A stretch of DNA of 64,000 nucleotides from Semisulcospira habei (taxonomy: Eukaryota; Mollusca; Gastropoda; Semisulcospiridae): assembly GCA_036245525.1 (NCBI GenBank), contig BTPG01000004.1, forward strand, positions 157,442,158-157,506,157, given 5' to 3'. Position 1 is the stretch's first letter; the number at the start of each line of letters is the position of its first letter. The notes beneath the pieces were generated by a model. That model did no database searches. It saw only the letters and a list, made by a program, of their open reading frames with translations, and had not been told where the DNA came from. Shown piece after piece: positions 8,929 through 19,172 of the stretch. A program made the translations under genes and the position numbers.

Positions 8929-11900
8929 TCTTGGCTTGACTTCGCGAACGAAGATTCTATAGGGCTTGCCCACGTCGTCTGCAGGCATTTTCGTGGCTGC
9001 GGAGGCCAATCCGGGACAGGCAGGTTCGACCGCAGTGGCTGCAGGGGAAGGTCTGGTCAGGGTTCTGAGTTACGGCAACTCGGTTTTTTCTCCTGAGCCG
9101 TTTGTCCTTAAGGTTAGCTCTGCGAGAGTCCTCAAAGGAGACGGCTGCCTTGTAGATGGTGGAGCGCCAGGTGTCACGGTCCGCAGCAAGCGAAGACCAC
9201 TGGCGGTGGTCGATTTGGCAAGCACTAAGTGACTTCTTGAGACCGTCTTTGTATCTCTTCTTTGGTGCCCCTCTGTCACGGTGTCCAGTAGCAAGCTCGC
9301 CGAACAGAGTGATCTTGGGTAGGCGATGATCCTCCATCCTGGAGACGTGCCCCGCCCAGCGAAGCTGTGTCCGCAGCAACAAAGCCTCGATGCTCATAGT
9401 TTCTGCCTGTTCAAGGACCTCGACGTTGGTGACATAGTCACTCCAGTGAATGCCCAGGATGGTACGCAGGCAGCGCTGGTGAAAGCGTTCGAGGAGTCGT
9501 AGTTGGTTGCGGTAGAGGGCCCAGGACTCGGAACCGTACAGCAGGGTGGTGAGGACGACAGCTCTGTACACACTGATCTTGGTGCCCGTTTTCAGCTGTT
9601 GATTGTGCCACACCCGCTTGAAAAGTCGCCCAAAAGCGCTGTTCGCTTTTGCCAGCCTGCTGTCAAGCTCCTTGTCCAGCTTGGCATCTGACGTGATGAT
9701 GCAGCCAAGGTAGGTAAGCTGGTGTACTGACTTCAGTTCAGACTCGCCGATGGTGATGTGGGGAGGGCGATGCTCTACCTTGGGTGCCGGCTGATGTAGT
9801 ACCTCTGTCTTTTTCAGACTGACCTCGAGTCCAAAGAGCTGGGCAGCATCTGCAAAGCAGGATGTGATGCGCTGCAAGGCTCTCTCTGTGTGTGCAACAA
9901 GGGCAGCGTCATCAGCAAAGAGCAGCTCACGAATCAGTTGGTCTAGGGTTTTCGTGTGGGCCTGCAGTCGTCTGAGGTTGAACAGGCTGCCATCGAGACG
10001 ATACCTGATGTACACTGCATCGTCATCGTCGAGGTCTACTGTGGCCTGCTTCAACATCATGCTAAAGAAGATGGTGAAGAGGGTTGGTGCCAGCACGCAG
10101 CCCTGTTTCACGCCGTTGATAATGGGGAATGGTTCTGAGAGGTTACTGTTGAGTCTAACCTGGCCTTGCTGGTCCTCGTGGAGCTGGACGATCATGCTTA
10201 GGAACTTTGGGGGACAGCCAAGTCGCTCCAGGATCTGCCACATGCCTTGCCTGCTCACAGTGTCGAATGCTTTTGTTAGGTCGACAAACGTTACGTACAG
10301 CCCTTTGTTCTGCTCGCGGCACTTCTCCTGAAGCTGTCTCAGCACAAAGACCATGTCGGTGGTACTCCTGTTGGCTCTGAAGCCACACTGGCCCTCTGGG
10401 AGGTGGTCTTCAGCGATGGCAGGTACCAGCCGATTCAGGAGCAGCCTTGCGAGAATTTTCCCGGCAATGGACAGCAGGGTAATTCCACGATAATTAGAGC
10501 ATTCAGATTTCTATCCTTTGTTCTTGTATAGGGTGATGATGACTGCATCACGGAGATCCTTTGGTAGTGTTCCTTTCTCCCAGCAGCAGAGAAAGAGGTC
10601 ATGGAGCTTGTTGTGCAGTGCTGGGCCTCCATGTTTCCAGATCTCTGGCGGGATTCCGTCAATGCCTGCTGCTTTGCCACTCTTGAGCTGGTGGATGGCT
10701 GTGTGGGTCTCTTCGGCGGTGGGCGGTTCGTCCAATTCAACCTTTAGTGGGAGCTGTGGGATTTGGAGGATGACTGTTTCTTGAATAGTGCGCTCAGCGC
10801 CGAAGAGGTCCTGAAAGTATTCTGACCAGCGGTTCAAGATGGAGGTATTATCTGTGAGGAGTGCCTGTCCATCGGCGCTTCGCAGGGGACTTTGTACCAG
10901 GTGCCTAGGGCCATACACTGCTTTCAGTGCTTCATAGAAGCCCCTGTAGTCACCGTTGTCAGCGCAAAGCTGGGTCCTCTGTGCCAGTCTCGACCACCAC
11001 TCGTTCTGGAGCTCTCTAAGCTTGAGCTGGAGACTGCTGCAGATGAGGCGAAAGGCAGATTTCTTCACAGGGCAGGAAGGCTGGGCTAGGTGGGCCTGGT
11101 GGGCGGCTCTTTTGTTTGCTAGAAGTTCCTGGATCTCCACGTCGTTTTCGTCAAACCAGTCTTTGTTCCTCTTTCTAACAAAGCCCAAGACTTCCACAGA
11201 AGATTTTACAATAGCAGTTTTCAGTTGCTCCCAGAGTGTTTCAGGGGAGGAGTCTGCTGGATCAACTGTGTCTTTGAGCATGCGCTGTAAATCTGTCTGA
11301 AGGGCAGCTTTCTTGTCATCACGCTGAAGGCTGGCGACATCAAGCTTTTTCTTGAGGGGGCCTCTTTTCTTGGGTTTCAGCTTGAGGTGGAGCCTGAGTT
11401 TGCAGCGGACAAGGCGGTGGTCAGTGTGGCACTCTGCACTGGGCATCACTCTGGTGAGGAGGACGTCACTGCGGTCCCTCTGACGCACAAGGACATAGTC
11501 GATAAGGTGCCAGTGCTTGGAGCGAGGATGCATCCAGGTGGTCTTTCGACTGTCCTTTTGCTGGAAAGTAGTGTTGGTGATGACAAGTTGCTGTTCTGCA
11601 CAGAACTCCAACAGCAGGCGGCCATTGTCATTGCAGTTCCCAACGCCATGCTTGCCGAGGACTCCTTTCCAGGCTTCAGAGTCTTGGCCCACTCTGGCGT
11701 TGAAGTCGCCAAGGATGATGACTTTGTCGTCTGCGGGGGTGCTCTGCAGGAGGCTGCGCAGGTCAGAGTAGAACTTGTCTTTTTCTGCAGGCTCTGCCAG
11801 GAGGGTTGGGGAGTACACACTGAGAAGGGTGACGTATTGCTGGTGTCTCAGTGGGAGGCGCATGGACATGATGCGGTCGGAGTGACCCATTGGTAGGTTT

Positions 11901-12861
11901 TCCAACTTATTCGCAATGGGGGTCTTGACCATGAAGCCCACGCCTGAGAGCCGTCTTTCTGATGCAGGCCTGCCTGACCAGTAGAGGGTGTAGCCAGCGC
12001 CAAGTTCTTGGAGGCTGCCTTCCTCCGGGAGGCGTACTTCGCTGAGCGCGGCGATGTCGATGTTTAACCTCCGCAATTCATGGGCAATAAGGGCGGAGCG
12101 ACGTTCAGGGCGTCCGCTGTCTGCTGTGTCGAGCATGGTTCGGATGTTCCAGCATGCTACGTTGAGTCCGGTCGTGGTCGTCATGAAAGTGGATCCATTG
12201 TTTTTTCTTGTTTTCTGACCGCAGGAGAAGATGCCCGTTGACCGCGGCTAGCCAACTGGGGTTACGAGGGGATGAGCTTTGGTTAGGCCACCTTTTCTAG
12301 GCCCCTCTCCGTGTGGAGCAAGCAGTGCTGTCCCTAGAGAAGGCTGCTTGGTCGTTCAGGGTGTGCCGAGTGACGTTGTCATCCCCAGGTCAACATCAGG
12401 CGACCAATATCCTGAACCGCCTGCATGCAGGTTTGAGACTGCGGCTTCCAGTGACATCTTTCACCTGCCGTTTCGCCCCTTGCCCATCGCTACAGGACTT
12501 GGAAAGGTCGTTGTCATGGTCCGTGGGCGTTTCCTAAAGCCTGCGCGGTGGAGCTTTTTGGTGGAGTGCAGTGTGCGCAGTACTGGCCCCACCCTTTAAA
12601 CCCTTGGTTCGTCTGCCATGGCCTAGCACGCTAGGACGGTGGCATCGAGGTCCTCGGGTCGTAGGTTTTATATCAGACTGTCCTTGTCCTAGTCTCTGGC
12701 TCAAAAACCTTCCCCGGAGACACGGGGGCTTTGATGTCAGGGTTTTCCTCCCTTAGCCTTTCCGCAGCCAAGCGGCCAGTCCTGCAAGGCAGCAGGGGAC
12801 TCGTGGAGGGCGGGGTCGTCTATGTCCCGTGCAGATGTGAACATCTGCCCACTGCCCACAA
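8929..12861 (-). mobile_element. APE-type non-LTR retrotransposon (LINE), copy 1, nearly intact
   Basis: About 3.9 kb on the minus strand, ~90% alike by eye to the copy at 34375-38411. It has a ~675-bp 5' untranslated region (12185-12861), one long reading frame (8957-12184) and a very short 3' end (TCGCGAAGTCAAGCCAAGAA). It has no A-tail. It lies within the 20-bp minisatellite: GGTGGACAAAAC occurs at 8914-8925 and 12863-12874, so a target duplication cannot be told from the repeat itself. Single-ORF architecture suggests an RTE-like or related clade, which I have not proven. Confidence 0.9.
8957..12184 (-). pseudogene. LINE ORF: APE endonuclease + reverse transcriptase, one nonsense codon
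   Basis: The frame runs 1076 codons on the minus strand with one in-frame TAG (10511-10513, codon 558); the other copy has a GAG (Glu) codon there. Order: APE-type endonuclease (NVACWNIRTM, AALSEVRLPEEGS, ILGDFNARVG, TDHRLVRCKL); linker; reverse transcriptase (NYRGITLLSIAGKI, FVDLTKAFDTVS, NGVKQGCVLAP, catalytic LLFADDAALV near residue 756, then YLGCIITSDAKLDKEL); and a C-terminal zinc-finger-like CSHCGRTCLSRIGLRSHENAC. Start chosen at the ATG at 12184 because it immediately precedes the endonuclease and is shared with the other copy. Such proteins nick target DNA and prime cDNA at the nick. Apart from the single stop it looks recent. Confidence 0.9.
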
Positions 12862-13105
12862 TGGTGGACAAAACGTTTCACAGGTGGACAAAACGCTATG
12901 CAGGTGGGAAAACACTATGCAGGTGAATGAAACATGCAGGTAGACAAGAGTGTAATGTTTTGTCCACCTGCGTAGTCTTTTGTCCACGTGTGGTGTCTTG
13001 TTCTACCTGTATATTGTTTTCCTCCTATGTAGTGTTTTGTCCACCTGCCTAGTGTTTTGTCCACCTGCCTAGTGTTTTGTCCACCTGCCTAGTGTTTTGT
13101 CCACT
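12862..13105. repeat. 20-bp minisatellite, continued, with an inverted part
   Basis: From 12862 to ~12950 the unit reads as before (GGTGGACAAAAC). From ~12955 to 13105 it reads as the complement (TTTTGTCCACCTGCCTAGTG), so the array changes orientation and could fold back on itself. 13106-13490 is unremarkable intron sequence in which I see no gene. Confidence 0.9.
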
Positions 13106-13492
13106 GTTGTGTCACACACACTTGCAGACACACAAGGAAGAAAAACGAAAAGGAGACTGGTCAGACAGTAAGCATTTACAGTCATTGATACACAAAGAGT
13201 GTGACGATCAGACATGTTTTAGAGCTGAGACAAGAGGAGACTGGATCTTTGAATCTACATGAATCTTTGGTCTATCAGACGTGTAGAGCTGAGACCGCTT
13301 TACTCGCATGCTGTGTGTCATGTATATCGGTGCAAGCATTTGGAACGGTTAGACAATTGTTACACCCCTTTTACCCAGGGAGATAGATGGGATTGAAGAC
13401 CCAGAGACCCAGCGTAAAAACCCCTTACACCCTGGGAGGGAGATGGGATTGTCACCGCAGGGAACCACTCAGTTTCTGCTTCTCAAAGTACT

Positions 13493-13797
13493 TCCTCCAA
13501 TCCCACTTGAATGGGCAGTATGTGCGACCTCACATGCTGGCCTAAACAAGGACTGTGCAGAGTTAATGTACTCTCCCACTTGAATGGGCTGTATGTGCGA
13601 CCTCACATGCTGGCCTAAACAAGGACTGTGCAGAGTTAATGTACTCTTCCACTTGAATGGGCTGTATGTGCGACCTCACATGCTGGCCTAAACAAGGACT
13701 GTGCAGAGTTAATGTACTCTCCCACTTGAATGGGCTGTATGTGCGACCTCACATGCTGGCCTAAACAAGGACTGTGCAGAGTTAATGTACTCTCCCA
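13493..13797 (+). repeat. 73-bp tandem repeat, 4 copies
   Basis: CCCACTTGAATGGGC starts recur at 13501, 13574, 13647 and 13720, an exact 73-bp period. Units are nearly identical (GTATGTGCGACCTCACATGC, CTAAACAAGGACTGTGCAGA), so the array is young. CCCACTTGAATGGG is a small palindrome within each unit. Confidence 0.95.
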
Positions 13798-13977
13798 ACT
13801 TGATTAAATAATCTAAGATGGCTTCATTACCTGGTGAGCATACTAAGAATTGATGTAGCTTTCATACTCTTACGTTGATGTACTCTCCCAACTTGATTAA
13901 ATAATGTAAGATAGCTTCATTGCCTCGCGAGCATACTAAGAATGGATGTAGCGCTTGCTTTCATACTCTTACGAAAG
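13791..13977 (+). repeat. ~93-bp direct duplication
   Basis: TCTCCCAACTTGATTAAATA begins at 13791 and again at 13884. The two units share most of the sequence through TTTCATACTCTTACG. Confidence 0.85.
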
Positions 13978-14167
13978 TCATAATTGCATGTATATCTCGT
14001 TTATGAAAAAAAGACAAAAGTAAGAAATGAAGTCAAACCACTTGGGGCGAGATGACTACGTAAATAGAAATGCGAATTACTAACACATATTACTATAGAA
14101 CGCCATCCAGCCGGTATATGTTCACAGAGCTGAAGGTGACTAAACCAGAGAAGGCAGACAAAGTCAA

Positions 14168-14570
14168 GCACTGCAAAGAAGACATTATTGAGGTCATTAC
14201 CTACCTAGAAGACATTATTGAGGTTATTACCTACCTAGAAGACATTATTGAGGTTATTTCCTACCTAGAAGACATTATTGAGGTTATTGCCTACCTAGAA
14301 GACATTATTGAGGTTATTACCTACCTAGAAGACATTATTGAGGTTATTACCTACCTAGAAGACATTGAGGTTATTACCTACCTAGAAGACATTATTGAGG
14401 TTATTACCTACCTAGAAGACATTAAGGTTATTACCTACCTAGAAGACATTATTGAGGTTATTACCTACCTAGAAGACATTATTGAGGTTATTACCTACCT
14501 AGAAGACATTATTGAGGTTATTTCCTACCTAGAAGACATTATTGAGGTTATTTCCTACCTAGAAGACATT
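14168..14570 (+). repeat. 30-bp tandem repeat, ~14 copies, with an open frame through it
   Basis: The unit is GAAGACATTATTGAGGTTATTACCTACCTA with little variation; a few copies lack 3 bp or more. A frame at 14070-14582 (170 residues) reads EDIIEVITYL repeatedly. All visible indels keep the frame. No good splice sites bracket it and it has no counterpart in SSRP1, so I treat it as intronic, but in-frame maintenance is worth noting. Confidence 0.9.
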
Positions 14571-14609
14571 GGCATCTTCTGACAACGATAGATGGCGTGG
14601 CCTCTGCTA

Positions 14610-14720
14610 CTCTCTATTTAGCTCCTGTCATGTGTAACTGTGGAGTGTACGCCTACGGGTCATGCAGCCAGAGGAACCAAGGACAAAGCAAGAGCAAGAA
14701 GACCCCTCCCCACCCCACCC
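14610..14720 (+). pseudogene. Decayed duplicate of the SSRP1 HMG-exon 5' border
   Basis: The stretch TCATGTGTAACTGTGGA...CATGCAGCCAGAGGAACCAA...AGAGCAAGAAGACCCC parallels 14770-14852, which spans the true acceptor and start of the HMG exon. The copy lies ~150 bp upstream. It is frameshifted and then runs into a C-rich stretch. It looks like a tandem duplication of an intron-exon border, now dead. Confidence 0.7.
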
Positions 14721-14806
14721 CAACCCCCACCCACCCTAAGTTCTTGCTTTAGCTATTGTTCACTCCCATCATGTGTAACTATGGACTGTGTGCATGTGTC
14801 ATACAG

Positions 14807-14998
14807 CCAGAGGGACCACGGAAAAAACGCAAGAGCAAGAAAAATAAAGACCCCAACATGCCCAAGCGGCCTCAGTCAGCCTATTTTCTCTGGCTGAATG
14901 AGAGCCGGGAGAGGATCAAGAAGGACAACCCTGGCATTTCTGTCACCGAGGTCTCCAAGCTGGCTGGTGAGATGTGGAAAGAAGTGGAGGACAAAACG
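14807..14998 (+). CDS. SSRP1: FACT complex subunit SSRP1-like, HMG-box exon
   Basis: Acceptor AG at 14805-14806, donor GTAAGT at 14999; 192 bp, both borders on codon boundaries, in phase with 8261 and 15602. It encodes a basic lead-in (PEGPRKKRKSKKNKDPNMPK) and the first two helices and part of the third of an HMG box (RPQSAYFLWLNESRERIKKD, NPGISVTEVSKLAGEMWKEV). The core P-K-R-P-x-S-A-Y-x-L-W-L-N signature is typical of SSRP1, whose HMG box binds nucleosomal DNA. An alternative acceptor 4 bp downstream would break the phase. Confidence 0.92.
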
Positions 14999-14999
14999 G

Positions 15000-15490
15000 T
15001 AAGTGGGACATGGGGGATAAGCTGGCTGAGTGGGGCATGGGGGATTCACTGGGTGATTGGGGCATGGTGGATTCACTGGCTGAGTGGGGCAGGGGTTGAT
15101 TCACTGGGTGAGTGGGGCAGGGGTTGATTCACTGGCTGAGTGGGGCAGGGGTTGATTCACTGGGTGAGTGGGGCAGGGGTTGATTCACTGGCTGAGTGGG
15201 GCAGAGGTTGATTCACTGGGTGAGTGGGGCAGGGGTTGATTCACTGGCTGAGTGAGGCAGGGGTTGATTCACTGGGTGAGTGGGGCAGGTTGATTCACTG
15301 GCTGAGTGGGGCAGGGGTTGATTCACTGGGTGAGTGGGGCATGGGGGATTCACTGGGTGAGTGGGGCATACGGGATTCACTGGCTGAGTGGGGCATATGG
15401 GATTCACTGGGTGAGTGGGGCATGGGGGATTCACTGGGTGAGTGGGGCATGGGGGATTCACTGAGTGAGTGGGGCATACGGGATTCACTG
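15000..15490 (+). repeat. 28-bp minisatellite in the intron
   Basis: About 17 copies of GATTCACTGGGTGAGTGGGG + CAGGGGTT or a CATGGGG variant. Units alternate GGGTGAG and GGCTGAG, giving a partial 56-bp higher-order period. Many copies contain GGTGAGTGG, a good donor-like sequence, placed immediately after the true donor of the HMG exon. Confidence 0.93.
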
Positions 15491-15601
15491 GCTGTGTGGA
15501 TTACGAGGCCCAGTGTGTGTATGATTACCCTGTATTTTCTGTACGACGGGAGTGTTTAGACAGGTCCCATTGTGTGATTACCTGTGTTCACTGTATTACA
15601 G

Positions 15602-15877
15602 GAGTGGGAAGAGAAGGCAGTGAAAGCCAAGGAAGAGTACAAGATTGCCATGGCAGAGTACCAAGAGACTGTCAAGGACTTTGGGTCAGACTCGGGGTCG
15701 GAAGGGGAGAAGAAGAGCAAGAAGTCGGCCAAGAAGAGCCCTAAGAAGGCTGCACGCAAGTCAGAAGGGGGCGGAGGTGGTGGTGGAGGAGGAGGGGACT
15801 ACAAATCCAAGGAATTTATCTCCAGTGAGGAGTCCAGCTCCGATTCGGACAGACCGCTCAAGAAGAAATCGAAGAAG
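15602..15877 (+). CDS. SSRP1: FACT complex subunit SSRP1-like, end of HMG box and C-terminal tail exon
   Basis: Acceptor TGTATTACAG ends 15601; donor-like GTGGGT at 15878. The 276-bp exon is in phase with the HMG exon and completes the third HMG helix (EWEEKAVKAKEEYKIAMAEY). A Lys/Ser-rich region and a (Gly)10 run follow, then YKSKEFISSEESSSDSD and RPLKKKSKK, matching the SKEF-SS-ESSS tail known in SSRP1. If the donor is not used the frame ends at 15916 (TGA at 15914). Any later exon was not found; a Gypsy element begins 145 bp downstream. Confidence 0.9.
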
Positions 15878-15939
15878 GTGGGTAAAGCGACAAAGACAAG
15901 CTTCAGTTTTGGTTGACATGCCACCCAGTGCCAGGCACA

Positions 15940-16022
15940 GCATTCCCAAAATGACCCAGTCTATTTTGAGCTGAGGGTCATCCTACCAAACTGACCCAGT
16001 CCATTTTGAGCTGAGGGTCTTA
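15940..16022 (+). repeat. 40-bp minisatellite, left part
   Basis: Two units of CTGACCCAGTCCATTTTGAG + CTGAGGGTC. The array continues at 23361-23480 after the Gypsy insertion, showing where the element landed. Confidence 0.85.
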
Positions 16023-18008
16023 TGTAATGTCGCCCTTCTGACACCAAAATTATGTAGTGTCGCCTCACCCCAGCCTTCGACACCAAAATCTGTAGCGTGG
16101 CTGACCGTGTGCAATGTTTGTGTGACCGGTGAATGTGTATGTAAATGTTTGCTCGTGTCAGGATGCCAAGTTCACACACACAAGCACAGTCACTCGCACT
16201 CGATACTAACTGCAATAAAACATGTGAAACGAAGATCGCATTTCGTATATATATTGCAGTACAGGCTAATAAGGCTAAAGCGACAACAAATGCCCCGGCA
16301 TGAGGCCGTTTGAGAAAAATATATTCTCTGCTGGTCACAATGTACTCAGACGTTGCTACAGTAGCGCAGCACAGTACTAATATCTAAGTCGTATCTCTAA
16401 AAAGAATGACAAAGTCCGAACAAAGGAGAATCTAGTAAAATAACTAAGTCGGAGAGGCCATTAGATAGAAGGAAGCCTCGGCAAAAATAACCAAGTCCAA
16501 AGTGCCCTTTATAAAAGAAAGTCTATAAAAGTAACTAAGTCAGAGAGGCCTTTGTTAAAAGAAGACCTGTACAAAAATGGCTAAGTCCAAAGCACCCCTT
16601 TTTAAAAGGGAAGCCTCGGAAAACGACAGAGTCCGAGGCGCCTGTTACAAAAGAAGAGCCCAGAAAATAACAGAGTCCAAAACGCCCTTTGTAAAGGGAT
16701 GCTTCGGAAAAACGACAGAGTCCGAGCCGCCCGCTATAAAGAATAACTATCTAAGAAAAATGGCAGAGTCCAAAAGGTCCTTTGATAAAGGGAAGCCTCG
16801 AAAAAACGACAAAGTCCGAGACGCCCGTTATCAAGGAAGACTCCAAAAATATGGCAGAGTCCGAAGACTCCAAAAAAATGGCTAAGTCTAAAACGTCCTT
16901 TGATATTGGGAAGCCTCGGAAAAACGACAAAGTCCAAGACGCCCGTTATCAAGGAAGACTACAAAAAAATGGCAAGAGTCCGAAGACTCCCAAAAAATGG
17001 CTAAGTCCGAAGCGCCCGTTATAAAGGAAAACCTCGGAAAAATGGCAAAGTCCGAAGCGCCCGTTATAACTAACTATCTGGAAAAATGGCTGAGTCCGAA
17101 GACTCCCAAAAAAATGGCTAAGTCCGAAGCGCCCTTTGTAAAAGAGAAACCTCGGAAAAATGGCAAAGTCCGAAGCGCCCGTTACAAAGCAGAGCCGCGA
17201 GAAAAATGGCAAAGTCCCAAGACTCCAAAAAAACGACAGAGTCCGGGATTCCCGTTCAAAGGAGGGCTCAGAAAAATGACAAAAACAAAAGAGTCCAAAA
17301 TGCTGGTTTGTAGAGAACTCTGGAAACGGCAAAGTCGAAACAGCAACTGTAGAAGCGATCGTGGATCACAACCGCTCAAATCCACCTATCTCCGCAGAAC
17401 AGGTACCACACCGCCGTCTAAGCCAAAGGCCGACAGCAGCGGGAGCTTTTCGCTAGCCGAAAAGCTGACGGGAAGCGGAAAGTCGCTCGCCCGACCAAAA
17501 TCATTACGTGTTACAAAATGGTGAAGCACTCTTCCATGCGATAGAACATTACTTTCCTAGCTGAATACGCTTTTATAAATTCTGAAACTATTACCAACAC
17601 TTAGAGCACTTCAAACACTATATTGTTGCAAAAACCTCTTGCAGATGAAAAATCGTACTTTTACAAGACTACGTAATTAACAACCCAAATCAAATCTCCT
17701 GTCAAGGGAAAATACTCCGCAGTAACCAGCTGTCTGGCATCGTAGCAGAGCTCTAAAAAGAAGGGAGAAACCGACCCTAGGCGAGGTGCGGTCACTGACT
17801 ACAACATCTGGCCTTTGTCTAACGTTCTTCCGTGTTACACAGCCTCGCCTCTTACTACTGGCGGTAAATACACACTAAATTCCGGTCAGGCTTGCAGGAA
17901 ACAAAAATAGCTGAACTATGCAGTAAGCCTCAGTGAGCACACTGACTACACAAAAAAGAAAAGAAAAATAATACGATAAAAAAACGTATACAAGGCATTT
18001 TTACCACA
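16023..18008 (-). repeat. LTR of the Gypsy element (3' LTR in element sense)
   Basis: Ends TGTAATGTCG...TTTTTACCACA. The middle (about 16400-17350) is a degenerate tandem array of ~25-60 bp modules with AAAATGGCAAAGTCCGAAGC and GCCCGTTATAAAGGAA, which leaves long frames open on both strands; these are repeat artefacts. Outer ~90 bp contain copies of the primer-site motif (see findings). Confidence 0.93.
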
Positions 18009-18030
18009 CTACCCCCCGCTTCCTCAGCGA
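18009..18030 (-). promoter_or_regulatory. Polypurine tract of the Gypsy element
   Basis: On the minus strand the bases just before the 3' LTR read GAGGAAGCGGGGGGTAG, a purine-rich tract in the expected position for plus-strand priming. Confidence 0.65.
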
Positions 18031-19172
18031 TTGTCCTCAATCGAAAAAAAAAGCATGCTATAAACACAGTGGTAAAAATGACTACAAAAACAACCAAGGC
18101 ATGCAAAGAAAAACTTAAAAACACACGCACAAAAACCAGTTCAAGTCCTGGTTCACAAGCCGCTGCCCGACAAAACACAGGTCTTACCAACTTGAATTGT
18201 CATACGGCAACACAACTTTTAAAAAAAATCGCCGTTGCAATAACCAAAAAGACACCTGACTAACGTGTTACAACTGACTCCAATACCATAGTACCTCAGG
18301 TATTCAGTGCCGCCAATCACAATCAATCATTATCTCACACTTCAAAACAAACAACAAAACCAAAAATCAAAACCTAAACACCATCATGCACACAAAAAAA
18401 TCAACTAAAACTACGGTCACATGAGCAAAACGTATGCGGCCGTTACAAAGCACACAAAACAATCATAAAAAAATTAATGCTTCAAAAAAACCGACACACC
18501 CATTAAGGTGACAGTCATTACAACACACTGGTCCCAAAAAAATCCACCCAGGTGAAACAAAACACCCGGTAACAGAATGTCGTCGACGAACCTCAGGTGT
18601 GTCATTTGACACAGGTACATAAAAAAAATCCGACCAACAAAATAAAACAGAAATCAAACTACAACACTGCTAAGCATGCTGATATAGATTCGATAGATAC
18701 GATTACATAATAACCAATATAAGCAAGAAAGAAAGGAAAGAAAAATTATTCAGTACACAAACAACCACGTCATGCAAAACTAAAACTCGCCCGGCTGCAA
18801 ACAAAAAATTAATGATGTGTATAAGGCACGCGGTTACCCGTATCGATCTATCCGTGGACGTCGGCGAAAGTCCTTGAATGATCTTGAAGTTCGATCAACA
18901 CTTTTCACTAAAAAAAGTCATGTCACTCACGTTGATTTTTCTTGTTTCCAAATGTTTTCCAAATCTTGTCCAAAGTATTCACTTGCTTAATCTTACCAGT
19001 CCTAAAGTGTTTGTTTTTCTAACTTAACTCACTTACACTACACAGTTACATTAACAAATTCCGTGTTCTAAGACGTCGCGACGAAGGTCCTTGGTCCTGC
19101 AGCGTTGGTTGTCTTGCGGGGCGCGGGCCACCCTGCCTCCCCGGCTTCTAGTCCTCTTCGGCCGGGCGCGGG
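18031..19172 (-). other. Gypsy interior, A-rich non-coding stretch
   Basis: About 1.1 kb between the polypurine tract and the pol-tail remnant. On the plus strand it is very A-rich with CAAAAA runs. I see no protein or RNA gene in it. Confidence 0.6.

Noticed and set aside
8281..8962. YTGGQNTIQVDK-type repeat proteins in three frames
   Set aside because: All are shadows of the 20-bp minisatellite.
9503..11896. Plus-strand ORFs of 60-170 residues within the LINE
   Set aside because: They are antisense to the clear minus-strand endonuclease/RT frame.
14168..14570. CRISPR-like array
   Set aside because: The 30-bp repeats are head to tail with no unique spacers, and the genome is eukaryotic.
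16577..17524. Lys-rich 80-185-residue ORFs in the Gypsy LTRs as host genes
   Set aside because: Both LTRs carry the same frames, the frames are open on both strands because of tandem modules, and the element reads on the other strand.
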